64,000 bases of DNA from Pseudonocardia sp. TRM90224 (GTDB taxonomy: Bacteria > Actinomycetota > Actinomycetes > Mycobacteriales > Pseudonocardiaceae), in the NCBI RefSeq assembly GCF_021245725.1, contig NZ_JAJGSX010000034.1, forward strand, positions 32,079 through 96,078, in the 5' to 3' direction. Made by a program: the position numbers and the translations under genes. The notes beneath the pieces were generated by a model. The model worked only from the letters and a program-made list of their open reading frames with translations. It did no database searches and was not told the origin of the DNA. Positions 23,623-30,924 of this stretch are shown here, piece by piece. Each line of letters opens with the position of its first letter. The stretch's first letter is position 1.

Positions 23623-25592
23623 GCAGGTAGCGGCGGCCGGAGGTCGCTCGGGCTCAGGGTGCAGGTGAGGCGGGGGTAGGCGAAGTCGGTCTCCTGGTTC
23701 TCCCGGCGACGCAGCCGGAACATCTCGAGACGCTCGTCCTCGTCGGCCGACGTCAGCGGGGTGCCGTCGGCCAGCACAGCCTGCCCGGCACGCACGTCCA
23801 CATAGGTCTTCGACGTGCGGAACGTGACGCCGAGCCAGACGTTGTCGGGGTCCGCGGTGGCCGGGTCGAGCACGATCCGATGGCGGAATCTCCGGTTGGT
23901 CTCGGCAGCGAAGACAACAACCTCGCCGTGCACGAGCGGGATGGCGAACGAGGGCTCCCCCGGCTCCTTCGACTCCACCACGAGCCGGCGCGACGGCTCG
24001 GCCGCCGGGTGCTCGTAGCAGGTGAACAGCGCGATCACCCCGGCCTCGTGCAGGTCGAGCGCCTGATCGGAGTGCGCGCCCATCTTGGGGTAGGCGCGGG
24101 TGTAGATCTCCAGCAGCGCGTTGTTGAAGGGGATCGCGAGCGAGGCCGCCGCCTCGATCTGCTGCGCGAGCGCGGTGTGGGCGGGCCCGAAGCACTGCGC
24201 CGGGAGCGTGTAGGCGGTGGTCGTGCGGACGATCGGCACTCCGCGCGAGCCGTCGGGCGCCACGAGCACTGCGCCGCGGCGGCCCTTGCCGAGCTCCTCG
24301 ACCCGGGCCGACGCCGACAGCTCGGCGAAGAGGCCGCCCCCGGTCGCGACGGGGTAGGCGCGGAACAGGTCGGACGCATCGTAGTTCGGCGCGTGGTAAT
24401 CGCCCGTGTTCATGCTGAACCGGAAGCGATCCCCGTAGTCGATGAACGCCGACGTCCGGTTCTCCTCGGCGTAGCGCAGGCGGAGATCGCTCATCCCCTC
24501 GGGTGTGGGCGGCTCCAGCTCGACGCGCTCCCCGTCCTGGAGCAGGAGCGTGCGCCCACCCTCGTGCACCGCCTCGGCGTCCGAGCAGCGCACCACGTAG
24601 CCCAGCCGGGTCGGGAGCCGCGCGGCGTCCAGCCCGGACGGCACGATCTCGTGGGTGTAGCGCCGGTTGGTGGACAGCGGCACGAAGAACACCGAGTTCG
24701 GGTACAGCGTGACCGTGAACTGCTCCGGGTCGCCGCCCAGCTCGTCGGTTCCCTTGTGCCGGAAGCGGAGCCGGGTCAGCCCGCTGGCCTTCCCGTGACC
24801 GCGGTCGAAGGGGTCGCCGGCCATCGGCCCGAGCCGATCGAGGTGCTCGTAGAAGGTGCAGAACGCCATGACGCCGTCGCCCGGCATGTCCTTGGTCTTG
24901 TCGGCGTGGGACGAGATCCGGGCCTTCGTCTGCTTCTTCTCGGCCTCGGCCGGGGTGTTGACGTAGATCTGCGCCAGCACGTGGTTGAGCGGCGCGGCAC
25001 CGGAGAAGACGAGGGCCGCCTCCTGGTTCAGCGCGTCGACGATGTGCTGGTCGGTGGACCGGAAGTTGTCGGTCGGGCCCGAAAGGTTCGTGGAGCAGCG
25101 CAGCAGGCGGAAGTGCAGCGCGTCGCGCTCCTTCCGGACCGGCGTCAGGTAGATCCCGGTGCGGTGCGCCGTGCCCGGCTTGGTCGACTCGGTGAGCGAC
25201 TGGAAGGTGTGCTCGCCGCGGACCCGGTCGACGTAGTCGACGTCCGGGTCGAAGAAGGCGCGGTAGTAGACCCCGAGCCCGTGCACGGAGATCGGGACCT
25301 GGCCGATGCCCACCACCGGCCACGAGGCGAGGTCACCCACCGTCTCTCCGTACGAGCCCTCCCGGACCACCCGGACCCGCGACGCCGCCGACAGGTCGAG
25401 CTCGGCGGCCTTCGTCACGTCGCCGCACAGGTAGACGGCCTTCCCGGCAAGATCGGGCAGATCCGCCGGTGCGTCGGCGACCACCGTGCCTGCGAAACCG
25501 TCCATCGGAGCGGCATCGGGCGCCGGTGAGAGCAGGATCAGGACCTGGCTCGCATCGGCAATACGAGCTTCGGGGAGCTGCGGCCGGACCAT
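23604..25592 (-). CDS. protein with two AlkB-like 2OG-Fe(II) oxygenase modules
   Basis: A 662-residue protein, about three times the length of one AlkB-type oxygenase. Two separate iron triads can be read: His229-x-Asp231 (SSHADKT) with His314 (RRYTHEI), and His507-x-Asp509 (GAHSDQA) with His571 (RFRHRI) followed by Arg592. Both show the same order LNHVLAQIY/NNALLEIY, HxD, CTFYEH/CTCYEH-like strand, H...R, so they look like diverged repeats. Predicted activity is 2-oxoglutarate-dependent oxidation. It lies 74 bp downstream of the phosphonate cluster on the same strand; membership in that cluster is likely but unproven. The ATG start follows GGGAGC. Confidence 0.6.
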   Translation of the reverse strand: MVRPQLPEARIADASQVLILLSPAPDAAPMDGFAGTVVADAPADLPDLAGKAVYLCGDVTKAAELDLSAASRVRVVREGSYGETVGDLASWPVVGIGQVPISVHGLGVYYRAFFDPDVDYVDRVRGEHTFQSLTESTKPGTAHRTGIYLTPVRKERDALHFRLLRCSTNLSGPTDNFRSTDQHIVDALNQEAALVFSGAAPLNHVLAQIYVNTPAEAEKKQTKARISSHADKTKDMPGDGVMAFCTFYEHLDRLGPMAGDPFDRGHGKASGLTRLRFRHKGTDELGGDPEQFTVTLYPNSVFFVPLSTNRRYTHEIVPSGLDAARLPTRLGYVVRCSDAEAVHEGGRTLLLQDGERVELEPPTPEGMSDLRLRYAEENRTSAFIDYGDRFRFSMNTGDYHAPNYDASDLFRAYPVATGGGLFAELSASARVEELGKGRRGAVLVAPDGSRGVPIVRTTTAYTLPAQCFGPAHTALAQQIEAAASLAIPFNNALLEIYTRAYPKMGAHSDQALDLHEAGVIALFTCYEHPAAEPSRRLVVESKEPGEPSFAIPLVHGEVVVFAAETNRRFRHRIVLDPATADPDNVWLGVTFRTSKTYVDVRAGQAVLADGTPLTSADEDERLEMFRLRRRENQETDFAYPRLTCTLSPSDLRPPLPAYFMTA

Positions 25593-25666
25593 GCTCCCAA
25601 AATATCAGGAGCCGCCATTCAATTCATTGCTCTCAGGAGTAAGGATGCTTACCAGGCGCGGCAGGG

Positions 25667-26836
25667 CTACGATTCCCGCCGCCCCGCCCGAGCGATCTGC
25701 TCGAGCTCCTCGACGACCGCTGCCGGTGCGAGCGGGTGCAGTTCGGCGAGCAGTTCACGGGCCCGGTCCCGGTTGTGCCGCTCGGTGTCGCGCTCGGTCC
25801 AGAACGGCGGCGGCCGCAGCAGGATCGACCACGCCGGGGTCGGGATCCCGCCGCGCAGCAGCTTCTGCCGGTAGCTGCCGACGCTCATGTCGATCTCGGT
25901 GAGACCGTGCTCCAGGCAGTAGCGCACCGGCTCGTGGATCATGAGGTTGAAGTACTCGGCGTGGGCGCCGACCCGCTCGTAGTCGAGCCCGATCGAGCGG
26001 GCGACGAGCGCCCGGCCGTGCCGGACGGCCCACATGAACCCGAGCGCGCGCCCGCCGTCGCGGCAGACGAAAGCGAACACCTGTCCCGCCAGCGCCTTGG
26101 CCATCTGCCCGAACAGCACCTCGAAGAACGCGGCATCGCCGAACGAGCCGTGCCGGCGCTGGGTGTTCACCTGCAGGCGGGCGAACTCCGGGATGTTCAC
26201 CTCGTCCAGCTCCTCGACGGTGATCTCCCGGCCGGCCCCGGCCAGCTGCCGCCGTTCGCGACGGGCCAGCTCCCGCCGGCGCCGCGGGATCGCGGCGTAG
26301 TACTCCTCCAGAGTGCTGCCCGGCACCGGCACCACCACCCGCAATGCGGTCAGCAGCACGGGCCGGCCGGGCAGCGCCGCACTGAGCCCGTCGACGTCGG
26401 CGCCGGTCAGGTAGGGCGCCCACGCGGTACCACCGGCACGCCGGTCCCAGGCCTGGTCGGCCGCCTCCGCCCAGGCGCGGGCATCGGCGGCGACCGGCAC
26501 CGTGCTGTAGCCGGACACGTTGCCGACCACGGTCAACGGCTCCCACCGCTCGGCCGTGGCATCGGACGGCGACTGCGCCCCGCCGAAGAGCGTGCCCGGG
26601 TGCATCAGCGGGTTGGCCGTCCCGGCCGCGAACCCGAACACCGGGACGACGGCCCGCAGCCCGCCGGCTGTTCCGCGGGACACCACCAACCGCTCGTCGG
26701 CGCCGTTCAACCCGGCCATCGCCAAATGCCAGCGGCGCGAGGAGTAGAAGTCGGCGCCCGACGCGCCGGTCAGCTCGTCCCAGTCGCCAGGCGCCCCGGT
26801 CGGAGCCGATCGGGCAACGGTCGGGCGCACGATCAT
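25667..26836 (-). CDS. FemAB/GNAT-type aminoacyl ligase (DhpK-like role)
   Basis: A 389-residue protein of the GNAT/FemAB (Acetyltransf_6, DUF482-related) group, with the pattern YYAAIPRRRRELARRERRQLAG in the middle and RSIGLDYERVGAHAEYFNLMIHEPVRYCLEHG near the end, the usual acceptor-site helix. In dehydrophos biosynthesis a second GNAT protein, DhpK, adds glycine from Gly-tRNA to the peptide; this gene is the natural candidate for that step. It overlaps the radical SAM gene by four bases (ATGA). The identity of the amino acid cannot be read from sequence. Confidence 0.75.
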   Translation of the reverse strand: MIVRPTVARSAPTGAPGDWDELTGASGADFYSSRRWHLAMAGLNGADERLVVSRGTAGGLRAVVPVFGFAAGTANPLMHPGTLFGGAQSPSDATAERWEPLTVVGNVSGYSTVPVAADARAWAEAADQAWDRRAGGTAWAPYLTGADVDGLSAALPGRPVLLTALRVVVPVPGSTLEEYYAAIPRRRRELARRERRQLAGAGREITVEELDEVNIPEFARLQVNTQRRHGSFGDAAFFEVLFGQMAKALAGQVFAFVCRDGGRALGFMWAVRHGRALVARSIGLDYERVGAHAEYFNLMIHEPVRYCLEHGLTEIDMSVGSYRQKLLRGGIPTPAWSILLRPPPFWTERDTERHNRDRARELLAELHPLAPAAVVEELEQIARAGRRES

Positions 26837-28818
26837 CGAACGGCGTCGTGCGACTGGGCCGAGCTGACCGGGACCAGCGGCACGACGTTCACCGGGACGG
26901 CCATGAAGTGCATAATCTCCTCGTGGTTCGTCGAGAGCACCGCGTTGGCGGCGCCGAGGCGGAAGTGCAGGTCCACCTCGACGGCCGGTGAGTCGAGGTC
27001 GACCTCGATGTTGGGGTCGCGCAGCTCCCGGCTGAGCCGGACCACGTCGACGTCGAACCGGACCCCGGGACGGACCCGGACCGGCGCGCCGCTGCCGTTC
27101 CAGGGCAGGAGATCACGCTCCTGGTCGACCCGGCAGAGCGGCTGGGTCTCCAGATCGAAGCGGAGCAGCTCGTCCAGCACGAGCCGGGCCTCCTCCGGCA
27201 CCTGCGGCCGGATCCGCTCCTGCCACCAGCGGCGGATCACCTCGGGGCCGTTGGCGTCGGTGAACAGGTAGCCGATCGCCTCCGCGTACGCGGGCGCGCC
27301 CCGCCCCTGGGCGCGGCTGTGGGCCGTGGCCAGCGGGCCGACGTCGGCGGCCTGCGCGACCCACTCGCCGAACGAGGTGATCACGCTGCTCTGCCGGATC
27401 CCGGCCAGCCGGCGCAGCCCCGCCCAGACGTGGCGCAGCACCGCGTTCTCCGCGAGCACGCGGGCCCAGAACAGGAACACCTGCATCCGCTGGTTCTCGG
27501 CGAAGGTCATCGAGTCGTGCGCCAGCACGTACTCGAAGTCGTCGTCGTCGCCGCGGATGCTCACGATGCCGAACTTGCTGCTCTCCTCGCTGAACTCGGT
27601 GTTGGGCAGGAGCATGATCGGGTACACCGCGATGCGCGAGACGTGCTCGGACAGCTCGTCGTAGCCGGCGATGAACGACTCGACGGTCTCCCCGGGGGCG
27701 CCCCAGATGAGCTCGGCGTAGCAGTCCAGGTTCTGCCCGGCCAGCCAGACGGCCAGGTCCTTCCAGGCGTTCACCTTCATGTTCCGGCGGTTCATCCGGC
27801 GCAGCGCGGCATCGTCGAGGGTCTGCAGGGCCAGCGTGAACGAGCTCTTGAGCCCGACCTTCGCCATCCGCTCCACGATCGAGAAGAACGTCGCCGACTT
27901 GTTCTTCGCCCACGATGTCTCGAACGCCGCCGGGAAGCCGGTGCGGGCCCGCACGTCGATCAGGTCGTCGATGAATTCGAGGTCGATGGGCAGCATCCCG
28001 AAGTTGGCGTCGCAGGCCACGATGGTCGGCACTTCGAGCTGGGCGAAGAGTTCGAGCTCCTGGCGCAGCCGCTCCCTCGAGAACGCCCTGACCCGCTGGC
28101 CGATCGCGCCGCCCCAGTAGCAGAACGCGCACTTGTACGGGCAGCCGCGGTTGGTCTCCATGATCGCGACGTCGTAGCGGAAACGGCCGTCCGGCCCGAC
28201 GAGGTCGACGGCTCCGGTGAGGAACGGCGACGGGATCTCGTCGAGGTCCTCGATCCGCTTCCGCTCGCCGGTCGTGTGCACCTTCCCGTCGCGGTCCTTC
28301 CACGACAGCCCTTCGATGTCGTCGAGCGCGCAGCCCGGTTGCAGGTCGGCGGCCTGCAAGCCGGTGCGGAGCAGCTCGCGGAAGGTGATCTCGCCTTCGC
28401 CGTTGACCACGACGTCGACGTCCGGGTGCTCGCGCACGACCCGCTCGGCCTGGTTGGTGACGTGCGTGCCGCCGAAGACCACGAGCCCGTCCGGCACGAG
28501 CTGCTTGTAGGTGCGGGCGAGCGAGCCGAAGGCCCGCACGTTCCACCCGAGCGCCGAGAAGGCCATGACCTTCGGCAGCTCGCCGCTGAACAGGAAGTTC
28601 GCCATCTGCACATGGGTGAGCCCGCCACGCATGTTGCGGACAGCGATGTCGTGGGTGGAGCGGACGGCGGCGTCGCCGTCCGCCATGGCCTTCAGGTATC
28701 CGGCAGCCAACGGCAGCGATTCCAGCGGCATGTCCCACACACCTTGCTGGACGATCCACACTCCACGGCGGGTGTCCGACGCCTGTGCGGCACCCACTCC
28801 TGGATCACGAGAACCCAT
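26833..28818 (-). CDS. B12-binding radical SAM enzyme (candidate methylase)
   Basis: A 661-residue class B radical SAM protein. The N-terminal cobalamin-binding Rossmann domain spans about residues 20-160 (VVFGGTHVTNQAERVV, then VVVNGEGEITF), and the radical SAM barrel begins at about 215 with the cluster motif at Cys226, 230 and 233 (CPYKCAFCYWGG). Such enzymes methylate unactivated carbon or phosphorus; Fom3 and PhpK are known examples in phosphonate and phosphinate pathways. No cytidylyltransferase is encoded nearby, so a Fom3-like CMP-linked substrate is less likely. The start is ATG 28818 behind GGGGGGA; 17 further in-frame residues upstream are ignored. Confidence 0.85.
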   Translation of the reverse strand: MGSRDPGVGAAQASDTRRGVWIVQQGVWDMPLESLPLAAGYLKAMADGDAAVRSTHDIAVRNMRGGLTHVQMANFLFSGELPKVMAFSALGWNVRAFGSLARTYKQLVPDGLVVFGGTHVTNQAERVVREHPDVDVVVNGEGEITFRELLRTGLQAADLQPGCALDDIEGLSWKDRDGKVHTTGERKRIEDLDEIPSPFLTGAVDLVGPDGRFRYDVAIMETNRGCPYKCAFCYWGGAIGQRVRAFSRERLRQELELFAQLEVPTIVACDANFGMLPIDLEFIDDLIDVRARTGFPAAFETSWAKNKSATFFSIVERMAKVGLKSSFTLALQTLDDAALRRMNRRNMKVNAWKDLAVWLAGQNLDCYAELIWGAPGETVESFIAGYDELSEHVSRIAVYPIMLLPNTEFSEESSKFGIVSIRGDDDDFEYVLAHDSMTFAENQRMQVFLFWARVLAENAVLRHVWAGLRRLAGIRQSSVITSFGEWVAQAADVGPLATAHSRAQGRGAPAYAEAIGYLFTDANGPEVIRRWWQERIRPQVPEEARLVLDELLRFDLETQPLCRVDQERDLLPWNGSGAPVRVRPGVRFDVDVVRLSRELRDPNIEVDLDSPAVEVDLHFRLGAANAVLSTNHEEIMHFMAVPVNVVPLVPVSSAQSHDAVR

Positions 28819-28928
28819 CGAAATCCCCCCGAACGTTCCTGCTCTCGACTCCGAAATGGCATGCCTCATCGACCCCGGAGCCGCACCGCCGCTCCCCCGG
28901 TGGGAGCGGACGGCGGCATGCGGGGCCT

Positions 28929-28988
28929 GGTTACTGCGCTTCTGGTTATTGCGCTTCTGGTTACTGCGCTTCTGGTTACTGCGCTTTC
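28929..28988. repeat. 15-bp tandem repeat, four copies, between two cluster genes
   Basis: Four consecutive copies of GGTTACTGCGCTTCT (one with a single change, the last one imperfect) fill 28929-28988, in the 179-bp gap between the radical SAM start and the methyltransferase stop. The gap is the longest one in the operon after the promoter. The repeat is non-coding on the operon strand and may act on RNA processing or simply be a slippage product. Confidence 0.85.
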
Positions 28989-28997
28989 AGCGAGCTG

Positions 28998-29654
28998 CTA
29001 CGACACGGGACGGCAGGTTGCGTAGAGGAACCCGGGGTGCACCTCGCTGGCCTCGCAGTTCCAGCCGAGCGCACCCAGCCGCTGCTCCAGCTCGGGCGGG
29101 TCGCGGAAGACCTTGACCACCTTGTAGCGGCTGCCGTCCTCCAGCGTGCGCCACACCGCGACGTCCGGGTCGTGCTCGTCGAACTCCTCGATCCGGCGCT
29201 CGTAGGAGGTGACGTCGACGAACTCGACCACACCGTCGGGCGTCACGGCCTGCTTCACCGACGTCCAGAAGGTCTCGAAGAGCTCCTCGGGCACGTGCGC
29301 CAGCCAGTGCGCGAAGAAGATGGCCTTCCACTGCCGCGTCGGGGTCCACGAGAACAGGTCGACCTGCTCGAACGAGACCCGCGGCATGCCGCGTTCCTTC
29401 GCGCCGGCGATCATCTGCGTCGAGCCGTCGAGACACGTGATCGAATCGCAGACGTCGACCAGGTAGCGCGTCCAGAAGCCGTTCCCGCTGGCGATCTCCA
29501 GGAGGTCGCCGTGCAGGTTGCCGGCGCGGATCTTCGCCAGCAGCGCCGGCATCGCCGGGGCCATGTACGGTTCGAAACCCGCGTCGAACGTCGCGGCCCG
29601 CGCCGAGTAGTACGCGAGCTGGCTCGACAGCAGGTCCTCGTGCACCTTCGTCAT
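28998..29654 (-). CDS. SAM-dependent methyltransferase, DhpI-like (phosphonate O-methyltransferase)
   Basis: A 218-residue class I methyltransferase with the SAM loop LLEIASGNGFWTRYL (about residues 50-64), CLDGSTQMI and the post-motif FFAHWLAHVPEELF. Length and motifs are those of DhpI, which O-methylates the phosphonate group in dehydrophos biosynthesis. In this cluster it would form a phosphonate monomethyl ester. It lies in the same position relative to the PLP/GNAT gene as in the dhp cluster, with a transporter gene in between. Confidence 0.82.
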   Translation of the reverse strand: MTKVHEDLLSSQLAYYSARAATFDAGFEPYMAPAMPALLAKIRAGNLHGDLLEIASGNGFWTRYLVDVCDSITCLDGSTQMIAGAKERGMPRVSFEQVDLFSWTPTRQWKAIFFAHWLAHVPEELFETFWTSVKQAVTPDGVVEFVDVTSYERRIEEFDEHDPDVAVWRTLEDGSRYKVVKVFRDPPELEQRLGALGWNCEASEVHPGFLYATCRPVS

Positions 29655-29697
29655 CCGTTCCTACCCTTCAATTCGGTTCATATGTCTCTGGGGACTT

Positions 29698-30924
29698 TCA
29701 CGGCCGCGCGGCGGTGAGGTTCGCCCGGCGGACCACGGGCGCCACGACGGCGGCGGTCGCCACCAGCAGGACGGCGCCTGCGGCATAAGGAACGGACAGG
29801 TCGATCCGGGCGGCGAAGCCGCCTAGCACGGCACCGACGGGCACCGCGCCGAGCGCGACCATCCGGAACGCCGCCACAACCCGGCCGAGCACCTCCGGCG
29901 GGGTGATCGCCTGGCGGAGGGTCTGGCCCAGCACGTTGTAGGCCGCGATGCACGCGCCGGCGACGACCATCGCGCCGATCACCGGCGGCACCGAGCTCGC
30001 GAACGCCAGCACCACGAGCGCGCCTGCCAGCACCACGAGCGTCGCCAGCAACGCGCGGCCGGCGCCCAGCCGCCGCGCCACCGGCGGGGCGAGCACCGCG
30101 CCGAGCAGGCCACCGACGGCGAGCGGCGCGAACAGCAGGCCGAACCCCACCGCGCCCAGCCCGAGCCGCGCCTCCGCGTACACGACCCGGAGGGTCTCCA
30201 CCGACGCAAAGGCGACATTGACCAGCGCCGTGGTGAGCGTGAGCGTCAGCAGGAGTCGGTGGCGCACGAGGAACCGCAGCCCGGACAGGATGTCCGCGCC
30301 GATGCCGCGAGCGATGTCCCGCCCCTGCGGCGCGGCGACGGCCGTCCGCTGCGCCGGCCCTCGCAGCAACGGGGCCAGCAGCACCGCGCTGAGGACGAAG
30401 CTGACCGCGTTGCCCAGCACCGCCGCCGCCGCGGCGAGCGTGAACAGCGCCACCCCCAACGGCGGCCCGAGGAACTCGGTGTTCACGGTCTGCGCGATGC
30501 TGATCCGCGAGTTTGCGGTGCCCAACGCCACCGGGTCGGAGCCCACGAGGTCGGGCACCGCGGCCTGGCTGCTCGTGTCGAACACCGTCTGCCCGAGGCC
30601 GAGCAGGAACCCCATCACCACGAGCAGCGGCACCGTCAGCAGGCCCGTCGCCAGCAGGGCGGCGGTGGCGAGCACCACGACGACCCGGCCGACGTCGGCC
30701 ACCACCATCAGCAGCACCCGCGGGCACCGATCCACGAGCACGCCGCTGACCAGCCCGAGCGTCGCCCACGCCAGGTACGGAGAGGCGACGATCAGCCCGA
30801 TGACGGCCGGGTCGGCGGTGAGGCTCGCCGCGATGAGCGGGAGCGCCGCCGCGTAGATGCCGTCGCCGAGCGTCGAGACGGTGGTGGCGGCGAGCAGCCG
30901 GCGGAACGGGCGCCCGGTGGTCAT
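29698..30924 (-). CDS. MFS transporter of the phosphonate cluster
   Basis: A 408-residue major facilitator protein with about 12 transmembrane helices, resembling the enterobactin-exporter (EntS-like) group: STLGDGIYAAALPLIAAS in helix 1 and the loop GVLVDRCPRVLLMV between helices 2 and 3. It is coupled to the PLP/GNAT fusion gene by an ATGA overlap. It most likely exports the phosphonopeptide, giving self-protection; direction of transport is inference. The start is ATG 30924. Confidence 0.82.
   Translation of the reverse strand: MTTGRPFRRLLAATTVSTLGDGIYAAALPLIAASLTADPAVIGLIVASPYLAWATLGLVSGVLVDRCPRVLLMVVADVGRVVVVLATAALLATGLLTVPLLVVMGFLLGLGQTVFDTSSQAAVPDLVGSDPVALGTANSRISIAQTVNTEFLGPPLGVALFTLAAAAAVLGNAVSFVLSAVLLAPLLRGPAQRTAVAAPQGRDIARGIGADILSGLRFLVRHRLLLTLTLTTALVNVAFASVETLRVVYAEARLGLGAVGFGLLFAPLAVGGLLGAVLAPPVARRLGAGRALLATLVVLAGALVVLAFASSVPPVIGAMVVAGACIAAYNVLGQTLRQAITPPEVLGRVVAAFRMVALGAVPVGAVLGGFAARIDLSVPYAAGAVLLVATAAVVAPVVRRANLTAARP

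Noticed and set aside
26833..28818. Reading the radical SAM enzyme as a direct Fom3 equivalent (fosfomycin pathway)
   Set aside because: Fom3 needs a cytidylylated substrate, and no cytidylyltransferase or HppE-type epoxidase gene is present; the rest of the cluster follows the dehydrophos logic.
28929..28988. Repetitive LLRFW peptide frame on the plus strand
   Set aside because: It is only the translation of the 15-bp tandem repeat, has no start signal and lies in an operon gap.
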